DNA from: Sphagnum compactum
Taxonomy: Eukaryota > Bryophyta > Sphagnopsida > Sphagnales
Assembly: GCA_965153455.1 (NCBI GenBank)
Contig: OZ234495.1
Location: 18,658,875-18,722,874 of the forward strand
Direction: 5' to 3'
DNA length: 64,000 nt
The notes beneath the pieces are model-generated. The model was not told where the DNA came from. It saw only the letters and a program-made list of their open reading frames with translations, and made no database searches. Of this stretch, positions 37,251 through 47,370 are shown piece after piece. Each line of letters begins with the position of its first letter. Within the stretch, counting starts at the first letter, position 1. The position numbers and the translations under genes are program-made.

Positions 37251-37914
37251 ACTACATAAGTACTTCTTTGCAATAATATGCTGAATTATTATTTTTTTCA
37301 TTTTATTATATCTGGATTTTTAAGAAATCAGTGATTGTAGGGCCAAAATGAAAAAGAAAAAGAAATAAATAAATATTCACATGGACTATTTCTAAATGGT
37401 AAAGGTACTACGGTAATACTCTTAAGGGTGAAGCCTACGGTAAACCCTTTCATTCAGCTCCTCCAAGTTCCAATTCAATATAGATCTTCAGTTTTGGAAT
37501 CTCCAGTGGAGTTTTGTAATGTGTATCAGAGGAACAGATCCATGACAGTAGTTGGGTCATCTCATTCTTGGAGACAGAGTTGAACCTTTTGTGCATAGCG
37601 ACACGAGAACTGATCAACATTTTAAGAATCCGAGAAAAAAACCGTTTGGACACCACCACCACCACCACCACCATTGGCAAGGAATGTTGACAGAACTGGT
37701 TGCATTGAGATCTGCTCAAGAAAAAACACTAAAAAATTGTGACCAGAACTGAGCCCCAAGAAAATGTATGTGCACATCAAGTACACTTATAACTTACATG
37801 TAAAGAACTCTTTGAGAGTGCAGTGGATCATGTACTTACAAGTATCTCTCAAAGTAGAATTGCAAACCAAAAAAACCTTTGGAAATCACTCAGTATAATT
37901 AATTGTTCTTCTTA
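37251..37914. other. Intergenic; short open frames without recognised function
   Basis: Slightly GC-richer between 37,440 and 37,760, with a (CAC)n run at 37,651-37,673 that yields poly-His on one strand and poly-Val on the other. No family recognised. Confidence 0.45.
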
Positions 37915-38220
37915 GCCAAATGTTTCTTTTAGGAATTTTTGTTTGTAGCCAAAGTGGCAGATCATCCATAGGAAGAATGTAGCCAAAGTGGCAATCATCT
38001 CCTCAAGAAGATTGAGCCAAATCTGGCTGAGTATAAACCATATATGAAACACGAATCTTTAATCATCCTGAACTATAATTTTTTTACTACAGACTACGAA
38101 CCAAATATAGAAATTTGTTGATTATTATTATTATTTTTCCTTCACTTTTGACAATTACAAACCTCCAATTTTTTCCATTTCAAAATTCTCTTTATGGCAA
38201 AATTTCGGCAGTACAAACAA
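37915..38220. repeat. Dispersed repeat family R1, copy 2
   Basis: Starts TTGTTTGTAGCCAAAGTGGC, duplicates that first box internally (about 37,945 and 37,980), and contains AAGAAGATTGAGCCAAATCT, a TATGAAACACGAATCTTTAA box, a TTTTCCTTCACTTTTGACAA box and a terminal GGCAAAATTTCGGCAG. It aligns in order with 10,286-10,700 and 47,090-47,370. Confidence 0.75.
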
Positions 38221-38420
38221 GGTTGCCATATACAGATTAGGATTATAATATGAGTGTCTAGAAAATTAAAAAAACACAAATGGGTAAGTGCTGCAAATAG
38301 GCTTGTGACTAGGTGCAGTTTGTTGAGTTTTTTGTCATGACAATTTTAGAGCCATGGGCAGAGTTAGATCCAAGTCTGAACTATATATATATATATATAT
38401 ATATTAGAGTTATCGGTAAA

Positions 38421-38739
38421 GTAACCCTCTCTTCACCCTGTCTTTGGAGCCTCCTTTCACCCCCTATCCCCTCATTCAGTGGTATCTGCAAAGTAAAGTC
38501 ATTTTATTAAATCTCAGTGTGAAATGCTGCAACTCAGTATGCACAACGTTCGAGACTAGTTATAGTAGTTGTACAGTTAGTAACCCTGTCTTCACCCTGT
38601 CTTTGGGGCCTCCTTTCACCCCCTATCCCCTCATTCAGTGGTATCTGCAAAGTAAAGTCATTTTATTAAATCTCAGTATGAAATGCTGCAACTCAGTATG
38701 CACAACGTTCGAGACTAGTTATAGTAGTTGTACAGTTAG
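38421..38739. repeat. 159 bp tandem duplication (2 copies)
   Basis: GTAACCCTSTCTTCACCCTG begins at 38,421 and again at 38,580; the copies are almost identical to 38,739. The block TATCTGCAAAGTAAAGTCAT with ATTTTATTAAATCTCAG and AAATGCTGCAACTCAGTATG is also present, diverged, at 43,750-43,825. The unit is therefore part of a dispersed family that duplicated locally. A (TA)n tract abuts it on the left (38,383-38,404). Confidence 0.92.
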
Positions 38740-38795
38740 TAGTAGCAGTGAAAATATATGTAGCAGCAGTGGAGACGCTCAAGAAAAAGGAAAGA

Positions 38796-38855
38796 CAGGA
38801 TGAAACTAACTCAGTTAACCACCAAAATTGATGGTTTTCTGAGTTTCATCCCCTG
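38796..38855. repeat. Hairpin-forming inverted repeat
   Basis: CAGGATGAAACTAACTCAG (38,796-38,814) pairs imperfectly with CTGAGTTTCATCCCCTG (38,839-38,855), and the loop contains a smaller AACCACC/GATGGTT stem. It lies just after the 159 bp duplication. Confidence 0.6.
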
Positions 38856-39958
38856 TTGAATGCTAATGTACTTTTTTTGCAGGTGTTTTTTTTTAATCTC
38901 ACCCTGTGTATGACCAAACTCAAGGTTCTGGTGCTGTGTTTCTCTTACTTTATTGGATAACTCTATTATATTGAAGAACCTTTGGTTTTTTTCGCCCAAG
39001 GGGATTCTTCTGACTGATTTTGGGTCTCGGGTTTTTTGAAATCTGAAAGTCAAAGATACACACACAATTTTGCTTTAATCAAAAGCACATCTTATGTTTG
39101 ATAAGTCCAAAACTTCCTTTGAAAATCTCTGGTTTTTTTCTCCCCTCCAAACTTTCACTAGATCTCTTGGAATGTGCTTAATAATAATAGTAATGTCTAG
39201 ATAAATTTGTCAGGAAAGGGTTTTATTTTTTTAGAGAAACATGCATAGTATGACTGATTGGAAAATCCAGCAAAATTCATTCATGAGCTTTTCAAGATCA
39301 AAAAACCCATTGAAAAATTCATTGTTGTTTGAAATGCAGATAAGTACACTGATCTTCAAGTCTTGTTCATGTTCATCAGGAATCATGAATATCATTCCTC
39401 TCTGTTTAGTAGTTACTAGTATCATGAGGAGGAAGAAGAAGAAGTTGCACAACAAGGTTGAGAATGTAGACAGAAAAATAAAATAAAAATTGTTTGGGTT
39501 TGTGCACCCTTAATCAGAGTAGTAAATTGAGAGATTCAGCTCCAGAAAAGCTCAAGGAAATTGTAGCTCATGAAAAACTCAAAGGAAAAAAGCTCATGCA
39601 AAAGATTTTAAAAAAAGCCCATGAAAAGCTTAAGGAAAGCCCAATGTGAGAAGCTGGAGAAAAAGCTCACATGGAAATTTAGCTGCTTGATGATCTGAGG
39701 TTTTATGCATTTGGGATCCTGGTCATGGGATGGATCATAGAGAGCTGCATTTCATGTGACCCATGTGAGATAGATAGATCAGAGATGCAGCTGCTGCCTG
39801 ATGGAACTCTGCACTTGCAAAAATTGAAGGAATGGGTGAAGCTTGAGAGATTTATCCATCTATCTTAGATCTATCTCTGATGATCTGTGTTGCAAAAAAC
39901 AGTCTTGGGATGATGAACTCGTTCCATGGACATGATGGGGTTTTGGGTGAATCTAATT
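38856..39958. other. Region 3' of the HLS1-like gene
   Basis: No coding signal on either strand. The part near 39,600-39,958 is probably the 3' UTR of the minus-strand HLS1-like gene. A local repeat of AAAGCTCAWGGAAA-type words occurs at 39,545-39,670. Confidence 0.5.
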
Positions 39959-41689
39959 TCAAACTTCTCTTGGATCTACAAAGAGCTTGGATTGCAGCTC
40001 ATGAGGAGAAGGAGACTTGCACCACCACTGGGTGTTGTCAAAATCTTCAGGCTCCTGATGATGATGATGATGATCAGCAGCAGCAACAACTGAATTGCTG
40101 TGCAGAATTGGCGGCGGGGGTGTTGTTGTTGTTGTTGTTGTTCCAATTCTTTTGATGCACCAAAGATCTTCACATGAAGACAATCTCTCCCAGTGAGGAA
40201 TGCAAGAGCGGGCGGGGTCAGAAGCAGCCACTTCGGTTGCGAATGCTTGGCACCCATGCTTCCTGGCAGTATTGTGAGCATGCCAACACAAGGCATTCAG
40301 AAGCTCATGGCCTCTTGCGCCCTGTGAGTGCAACCCAAACATGAACTGGAAGCCGAAGCTGGAGTTGAACAAGTTGGGGATGGAAGGGATGAGCAACCAA
40401 GGGTACAGTAACCATTCAAGCCAGCGAGAAGCTGAAGCTAGTGTGCGAATTCCCCATGAAGCTCCCTTTTGCTCGAACTTGAAAACCTCGTTTGTTCTCC
40501 AAATGCTCACCATCGCCCAGGATATTGCACTACTAGTACTCATCATGGTGCTGTTCTGCATCAGTCCGGCTGGCGCAGTGGCGCAGCTGCTGCTCATCAG
40601 CTGTTGGTTTTCACCAGCAAAAGTTGCAACCCAAGTGCCGGCGCAAAGCTCGTTGCCGAGTACACTGTGGATGTCTTTGGGGAAGAACTCAGTGGAGCCC
40701 ATAGTAGCGCGGTAGAGTGCGGTTGCTCCCTCCACGCTGAGCTTGGTGAGACGAACATCGGGAGGGAGAGGTCTGTCGCGGAGAAACACTGGGTGTACGA
40801 GAATCACTGGTGTTCTGAAGCGCATGTAGTTCAAGCTCTCCGTGAAGAGCTTCACTGACGCCTCATTGTCTTTCTCCGTCGCCATGTACACGTACTCAGC
40901 TTGTTGATCTTTGCACCATTCCTCCATGTTCTTCACTAGCTTCTTTGCAATTCCCATCTTCCTGTTCAAGAAACAAAAAAACATTCAGCAAAACATCCAA
41001 AACCCATGAGAGCTAAGCTTGTCATCACTACTCCTGAAGGCGGCGCTGCAAACACATTCTTCTTCCGTCTTACTTAGACGAAGAGATCTCGCAGCAATTC
41101 TCGAGAGAACTAGAAATCCGAGCCGGAGAGAGTAGTATTATGTTATTGTTATGTACCTGTACGATGGACAAACGCGCAGGCCGAGCAAGTAACCGACGCG
41201 AGCGTACACAGGAACTTCGACTGTGGCGGCGGCGGTTGGAGCATTCTCCAGTTGCTTCTGCTGCTGCTGTTGGTCGACGGACGCTGCTGCAGCAGCTGCT
41301 GTGACGATCTTCTTTGTCCCGCACACAACATCCTTCACTCCTGCTCTAAGGACGCCAACAATTTGCTGACAGCTGCTGCTGCGGCGATGATCATCACCCG
41401 ATATTTCGGCCACCAGCATGGTATAGACTGGAAGATGACGCACACGACAGACGGGATCACCCAGTAGATCCACGAACAAGGTCGAGGAGGACGACGGCGA
41501 GGAGGAGGAGGAGCCGCCCCCACCAGCTAGTCCCGCTGCACAGCTCCGCTCTAGAGATTCCACTTGCCACAAGTCTGTCTCTTTGGCGTATGGACGCACA
41601 AGGATGATCGACGACACTTGCCCCTGAGGCTTCTCTTCGTCGTCGTTGTGCTTCTTGTTGTTGTTGCACGCTACTGCATCACTTCCCAT
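39959..41689 (-). CDS. HLS1L: HLS1-like GNAT N-acetyltransferase, two exons
   Basis: HOOKLESS1-like proteins are GNAT-fold acetyltransferases; Arabidopsis HLS1 controls apical-hook bending and links ethylene, auxin and light signalling in the nucleus. The CDS is 41,689-41,157 joined to 40,961-39,959, giving 511 residues. The junction is CATCGTACAG|GTACAT and TTCTTGAACAG|GAAG, splitting an Arg codon. Family blocks in order: VRPYAKETDLWQVESLERSC (31-50), LFVDLLGDPVCRVRH (71-85), YTMLVAEISG (89-98), YARVGYLLGLRVCPSYRKMG with the acetyl-CoA loop R178-x-x-G-x-A, EYVYMATEKDNEASVKLF, FRTPVILVHPVF, TEFFPKDIHSVL, and near the end CIPHWE, DLWCIKR and the terminal LFVDPREV. It is about 110 residues longer than Arabidopsis HLS1 because of Gly/Ser, Ala, Gln, Thr/Pro and His runs. 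The ATG at 41,689 is the first in the frame after a likely 5' UTR acceptor (GTGTCTGCAG, 41,735 region). Activity is not proven from sequence. Confidence 0.92.
40962..41156 (-). other. HLS1-like intron
   Basis: A 195 bp GT-AG intron (donor at 41,156-41,155, acceptor at 40,963-40,962) falls exactly inside the acetyl-CoA-binding motif, splitting the first Arg of the R-x-x-G-x-A loop. Confidence 0.88.
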
Positions 41690-42440
41690 GATGGCGCTCG
41701 AAACTGCTACACCTTTCTTCTTCGTAAGAATCTGCAGACACACAGCTTAAACACATGAGCGAATTGTTGTTGACTGGTATTGAACATGGTTTTTGAATAG
41801 CGGAAATCCCGCCGCGAGCTCACAAACAACGGGCTTGCTTGCACCTCATGAGCTGGGAAGAAGATGAGTGTTTGTATGGATGGATTTTCCGAGCTTGCTG
41901 CTGCTGCAGCTGCTGCTCCATGTTGACATCTCAATCCGACTACTACTCAAACCGGCCAATCGCTCGACATGGCCTACAGCAGGCCGATGGAAGCCGGTGG
42001 AAGTAAGCACATCACATTCCCCGCGATTTCCGCAGAAGAAGAAGAACAAAACAACAACAACACAGAACCACGTCTGGCGGCTGCCGCGGATTTCTTCTTC
42101 AAAACAGATTCCATGATCCACACAAAACTAGTCAGGAGCCATGATAATGTTCGCGCGAGAGAGAGAGAAAGAGAGATTGCGCTTGCTTGCTCGCTCGGTT
42201 GCGCGAGATATTTGCTGACTGCGACGACGGCGGCGGCGGCGGCACAGCAGCAACTAGACCCACTGAAGGGAAGCCAAAAGGCCACTTTTGTGGAGTTGCA
42301 ACAAGAGACAAAAGACTCTTTAAGTGGACTTTTGTAGCTCTCTCAGCCAAAAGGCCACTTTTGCGGGGTTGCAATGAGAGACAAAAGACTCTTTAAGTGG
42401 TACTTTTCTAGCTCCCTTTCTCAGAGATCCAGAGATTCTA
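41690..42440 (-). promoter_or_regulatory. 5' UTR/promoter region of the HLS1-like gene
   Basis: Upstream of the start, an acceptor-like CTGTGTGTCTGCAG near 41,733-41,746 suggests a 5' UTR intron. An upstream ATG frame of about 75 codons (41,934-41,707) could act as a uORF if that DNA is in the mature leader. A GA-repeat (about 42,155-42,176) and a CGG/CGGCGG tract (42,226-42,243) lie in the GC-rich core. Confidence 0.45.
42274..42419. repeat. 73 bp tandem duplication upstream of HLS1-like gene
   Basis: The segment with CCAAAAGGCCACTTTTG, GAGACAAAAGACTCTTTAAG and TAGCTC occurs twice (period 73 bp, GCCACTTTTG at 42,281 and 42,354). It sits in the likely promoter; each unit also holds the inverted pair AAAAGGCC/CTTTTGTGG. 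Confidence 0.88.
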
Positions 42441-43603
42441 GATTGCTGGGGGTGGGACGAAAAACGGTTTTCCTTTCCTTTTTTTTGGTAATTACACAAG
42501 ACTACCTTTCCACGCGCTTGTCATGAATCCTTTAAAGAATCCTTAAATAGGAAGCCTTTTATCTAACGAAGCAATGCAATGTACAGCAAAGCAAAGCAAA
42601 TGCAACAATGCAGTAGCCTAGTCCAGCAGCAGCAGCTCCTCAGCAAATAGTAAAAGCAAAAGAGGCCACATTACCATCATCACCGACAAATGCAAAGCTT
42701 CCAGGGCTGCTGTAGAACACAATAACCTTTGACACCATTCATGTTTTTTTAATGTTAGAACTAGTGTGTGTTTGTAAGCAAAGCAAAACACAAAGACCAT
42801 CCCACCCCTATTGATCATCACCTACTTACCAAACCCATTTTCATACAAAGCAAAACACCATCCTACCCATTATCATCACCTACTTTACTAACCCATGCAT
42901 ACAAAGCAAAGCAAAGCCAAGCCAAGCCAAGCCAAGCCTTCAAGCATCACACACCCATGAGTTCATGACCTGCTTGAACATTCAATTCTCAAAGCAAAGC
43001 ACGCAATGACTGACTGTCTTTTCAAGCTAACTAACTTACCCCCAAATACTATATTGCTGTTGCCGAGCACTATTGCTTCTTCTTCTTGTTCTTCTTGACC
43101 CTTTGTAGCTTCTTCCTCTATTATAACTTGTTCCCTCTTCTCCTTCTTCTTAACCTTTATATCTTCTTCCTCCTCTCTCTCTCCCCTTGTACTTTTGTTC
43201 TTTTTGATTCTCACTCCCAACCTTTGCATGCATATAACCTGAATCCATTTTATGCCCACAGTTGTGTTTTTCAAGGATTTTCTTCAGTATTACTAGCACT
43301 GCAACTAATGGAGTTTGCAGTCTAGTGGTGGCACATATTACACTAAATGTCAAGCTATGGTATATTATACCTACACCACCACATATATGATTTTACATTG
43401 AAAGGGATGAAACTGCATCAATTCCCTCAAGGCTTGATTGATTGAGCATACATTGTTGTGTCATGAACCAAGGCCTGTTGTTGTGAGGAAAAACCATATT
43501 TTATATGTCACAATGCCATATAAAAATTTTCTTCCACTCTTGTCTTTTTTTTTTTTTGGGATCCTCTTTCATTCATGGAGTTCTCGATAGATATTAGAAT
43601 GGG
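42441..43603. other. Intergenic; simple repeats and a polypurine segment
   Basis: A pentanucleotide array (AAGCA/AAGCC) lies at 42,900-42,940. From 43,075 to 43,195 the minus strand is purine-rich and open for about 100 codons (42,963-43,274) as a Glu/Lys-rich frame, crossing a good GGTAAGTTAG donor match at 43,040. Without a recognised domain I treat it as a low-confidence exon candidate or a fortuitous tract. Confidence 0.4.
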
Positions 43604-43696
43604 AAAAAAATTTGGACCATTTCTCGATTTGTGCTGCGTGTTATCCTTGCACAGGGGCCATGCTAATCTGTAAAGTGATCCCTTTTGGGCCCTTCT
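43604..43696 (-). pseudogene. U6 spliceosomal snRNA pseudogene
   Basis: On the minus strand, from about 43,670 to 43,604, the sequence follows the 3' two-thirds of U6 snRNA: GATTAGCATGGCCCCTG, CAAGGAT, ACACGC, then CACAAATCGAGAAATGGTCC and the terminal U-run. Relative to the conserved plant U6 it carries a C-to-T change in CTGCGC, a G-to-A in GGATGACA, a 3-nt insertion in ACGCACAAAT, and, importantly, a 5-nt loss that destroys the ACAGAGA catalytic box (TACAGA runs straight into TTAGC). The 5' stem-loop region is shortened and altered. No plant USE/TATA pair is evident upstream. It is therefore a retro-derived or decayed copy. Confidence 0.9.
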
Positions 43697-43744
43697 TTCT
43701 TCATTGTGTTAAGTTGTAAGTTATAACCCCTCTATTAACCTTGA

Positions 43745-43830
43745 CACATCGTTATCTGTAAAGTAGGGAAATTTTATTAAATTTACGTATATAAAATGCT
43801 GGAATCTAAGATTAAATGCACAAGGGATTC
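43745..43830. repeat. Diverged relative of the 159 bp duplicated unit
   Basis: TATCTGTAAAGTAGGGAAAT, TTTTATTAAATTTACG and AAATGCTGGAATCTAAG follow the same order as in the 38,421-38,739 units. It lies only about 50 bp from the U6 pseudogene. Confidence 0.6.
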
Positions 43831-44200
43831 CAAAATACTTCATGAAAGAAAAGGTACAGAACCCGCAGTTTTCTAGGTCAATATTTAACCATGGTTATAT
43901 ATCAGGGTTGAATCTTTTTGTGTTTTTGAAAAGCCCAATTCAGAACCTTAAGAACCATCGTGATAACCGCAGAGGAGCTTTTTTTTTTTTCATGGCTGCC
44001 CATGAGAAAACCACTTTCTCTTGAGACAAAAAAGTGTCCTAGGAAATTCTTGTCATACATTATTGAGAAGAGTGTTTTTTTCTGACAAATTTTGTCATTT
44101 GACAAAATGTGGGGCAGGGCAGGGCAGCTTTACTGGAATAAGGGCCCCCAAGGTGCATTACATGCCATAAAAATCACCACCTTCATAAAAAATCCCTTTA

Positions 44201-44237
44201 ATACCCAATGGGTACCACAAAAATACCCATTGGGTAT
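44201..44237. repeat. Perfect 14-bp hairpin
   Basis: ATACCCAATGGGTA (44,201-44,214) and TACCCATTGGGTAT (44,224-44,237) are exact reverse complements with a 9-nt loop; each arm is itself nearly palindromic. Confidence 0.85.
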
Positions 44238-44552
44238 CATAGGAAAAAAACGTAACACCCACCTCCATATGCATTATGTTTTTCAGGAGGCGAGCATTAC
44301 ATTTTTCAAAAAGCCCATTGTCCAGATATTGCGCTTGGTAACACATTGTCCAACTTAGCTACAAAAAAATCCATGTTTTTGTTTTTTGAGAAAGAAAAAG
44401 AATTTTTTATTCTGTTATAAATTTGACTAATTTTGCTAATTTTTTGGAAGAGAATTCACCTACTTTTCAAAAACACAAATTTGGTGGTGGAGGAGGAGGA
44501 GGAAAAAGAAAAGCCCTAATTGAGATTGGTTGGGGAGCACAAGTTTTAATGT

Positions 44553-44671
44553 TAGGCTAGAAAATTAGTGTGGTCCACACTCAATGTGACAAATGTGTGT
44601 TAAACAAAAACCCATTTCATATGGAGGTTTAGAATAAGTGTGGACCACACTAAACAAGATTTTTAAGCCTA
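44553..44671. mobile_element. MITE-like element with terminal inverted repeats
   Basis: TTAGTGTGGTCCACACT (44,565-44,581) and AGTGTGGACCACACTAA (44,637-44,653) are perfect 17-bp inverted repeats. Outside them TAGGCT (44,553) and AGCCTA (to 44,671) extend the inverted structure. About 119 bp in all, AT-rich and with no frame, as expected for a miniature inverted-repeat element. A target-site duplication is not clear, so the class is open. Confidence 0.65.
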
Positions 44672-46467
44672 CATACTATTGCTTTGCTTCTTTTGTTTGG
44701 TGGAAAAGAGTGTTGACAAGTTGACACAAACACCCATCATTTCGCCCACCCATCCTAAAGCTGACTTTGTTGTAGGACCAATTCTTGGGTGTGTGTGAGC
44801 CCGTTGTTATTAACTTAGCCCGCATTTTAGGGCACAACTTTTGATGCACCATCTTCAAAAGGTTTTCTTGTTGGTGGTGCACACTTAGTTTTATTGAATA
44901 AATTGTGTTGTAATAAGATGTGTAAACCCTTGAAGTCATGTGTAAAATGTTAGATCAAAATTATCAAACAAAACTCGGTTACTTGTGCGATTTTGATTAC
45001 CTCATGGGCTATGGGGTTGTTGGAACTTGGATTTGGTAGTACTAACTTCTTTTTCTTCTCGCAAAAGAGGTAGTAGGCTACTCCCCAAGGAAATGATCAA
45101 AGGATGCAAAGTTTATGTTAACTAATTGTGGGAATCATCTTCTCACTATAAAATACGGTTAGAAAAACCATATTTAATCAATAGTAAAATAAATCATCTA
45201 GCGCTTCAAAGTTACTAAGGACCTATTCTAGAATAATTGTCTCAAACAAAAGCCCTAATTATTATTCTACTAGTGTCTATGGACCCCACCAGGAAAAAAA
45301 GTTTTAATATATATATTTTTTGTCTCAAACAACCCACTTATATAAAATGTTAAGCAATGAATCAATTCAAGTTTCCATCATATTTTCAATGCATTTCCTC
45401 TCTACCATATAAGAATTATTAGGTGGAAAATCAATCCTTTTACTTTGAAGTTGCAATAAACTTTCTATATATATATATATACATAACAATAAACCCCAAG
45501 CAAAATGTATTTGAAAAAATGCATCAAAATTTAAACCCATTGCAAGTTTTTTCATGTAAAATAAAACTTGCCTAACTATGTACTTTTAATAACTAATTCC
45601 CAAATACCCCAAATGAAAGGCCCATCAAAACCCAAAACCTTGTTGTTGTTGTGTACTTCAAATCTCCTGCCGACAAAGGATATAAGCCCAACATAACTAA
45701 CCCACAGCCACCATTGGCTAATAACGACAAAATTTAACATCCCCCCCTCCCCCCTTGGTACCCCACCCCCTTCTTAAACTCATGTGGAGCCCATAAGTGA
45801 TGACATTTAATGCAAAACCCAATCCCCAAAAAATACTACTCATCTTTTTGACATGAGTTAGGTTATATTATTAACCTGAATCCATAAATTTTGGGTACTC
45901 TATGCAATGAATATATCTAGAGTTAATTAATGAAATTTATTGTGCCATTGTCCAAAATCTCCCTTTATTTCAATTCCAAATGCTCTTCACTATTCATATC
46001 ATGTTTGGTTGTTGTTGTGGGTATATTCCAATGTTGTTTGTGTGGGTATGTTGTTTTTGATAATATATCTTGGGTTAATAAGGATACATAAGTTATAAAA
46101 AATTTATTAACCATAAATTAAGGAAAACATGAAAAACAAAAGGACAAAATTGAAGAATACCAACACAACAAACCAGCTATAAAGGATTAAGGAAAATTTA
46201 TCACAATTATTATTAATCTAGTAATTAAAAAAAAGAACAATGACACAACAACAAAAAGATGGTGAAAATCTGCACAAAGTACTTACTACTTACACCACCC
46301 TTGTTGTAAGATCCTTTTTGGAGTCCCAATGCAAAAAGAAATTCCAACAAGTTAAAAGATACTTTTTTTTGGGGGAGACCCAATGCAAAAAGAAATTCCA
46401 GTATGTAAGATCTTGTACACACATCCAATTATTTTATTATATATTTTGTTTAGTACAAGCCCAATGG

Positions 46468-46498
<31 letters not shown>

Positions 46499-47089
46499 GA
46501 TCCCAGTCCCCCAAAAGAAAGGAAAATATTAAAATAAACAAAGTGGAGTTGTACTAAGTTAGTAGCATGATGAAGGAAAGGCATTTCTTGTTTTCAAAGA
46601 GTCTGACAAGCATCACATAGAATTGCACAACAAAATTGTACACACACACACACACTCTCATCACCCCCACAAGATTGGTCCAAAATACATTTAAAAAATG
46701 CCACTAAAGTTATTGTGCTTACAAAGTGCATGCAACTTTATTGGTCATCCTTCCCCTGGCACACACACACACACACACACACCCCCTAAGAACCTGGCTA
46801 CAAATTACATTTAGAGAAGAGATGATGATGAACCTACTATGTAGAAGAGCCTCTTTCCATTAGGCCATAGCTATCAGAGCTTTTCTGTCGTCAACAACAG
46901 CTTTTCATTACATTTGTTCCATCTAGCAGTTAGTGAGTGGTCAAGAGTCCCCTCACAACTCTACACGATCGAGCTTTCACCAAATGCAGAGTTGTGTGAA
47001 TTGTGAGTCAACTTGTGAATCACTAGAAAAACTGGGCATCTGTGATTTTCTTCAATGGAAATATTTGTTCTTTTTTTTTTAAGTTCTCT
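44672..47089. other. AT-rich intergenic DNA with GT/CA microsatellites
   Basis: (TG)n at 46,472-46,498, (CA)n at 46,641-46,655 and (CA)n at 46,761-46,782 lie within 320 bp. A short direct repeat containing CCCAATGCAAAAAGAAATTCCA occurs at about 46,326 and 46,380. No gene is recognised. Confidence 0.6.
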
Positions 47090-47370
47090 AGAAAGAACCA
47101 TTGTTTTTTTTTCTTTTAAAGAATTTTTATTTGTAGCCAAAGTGGCATTTGTCCTCAAGAAGATTTAGCCAAATCTGGCTATGAACCAGTTATGAAGTAC
47201 TAAACTTTAATCACCCTTCTATAACTTTGGCTGCACAATCAAAACCATATACAGAAAATTGATGGTTTTAGCTTGTTTTTTTCTCTCATGTTTGGCGATT
47301 GAAAGCTTCCGAAATCACTTCATTTTCAGGTTTTAATTTCACTGTTTGGCGAAATTTTGCCAATAAAAAA
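47090..47370. repeat. Dispersed repeat family R1, copy 3
   Basis: Contains TTGTAGCCAAAGTGGCATTT, AAGAAGATTTAGCCAAATCT, TATGAAGTACTAAACTTTAA, a TGTTTGGCGATTGAAAGCTT box and TGTTTGGCGAAATTTTGCCA, in the same order and orientation as the copies at 10,286 and 37,915. Confidence 0.72.

Noticed and set aside
40341-40858. Plus-strand frames of 124-129 codons
   Set aside because: They are antisense shadows of the strongly conserved HLS1-like exon 2.
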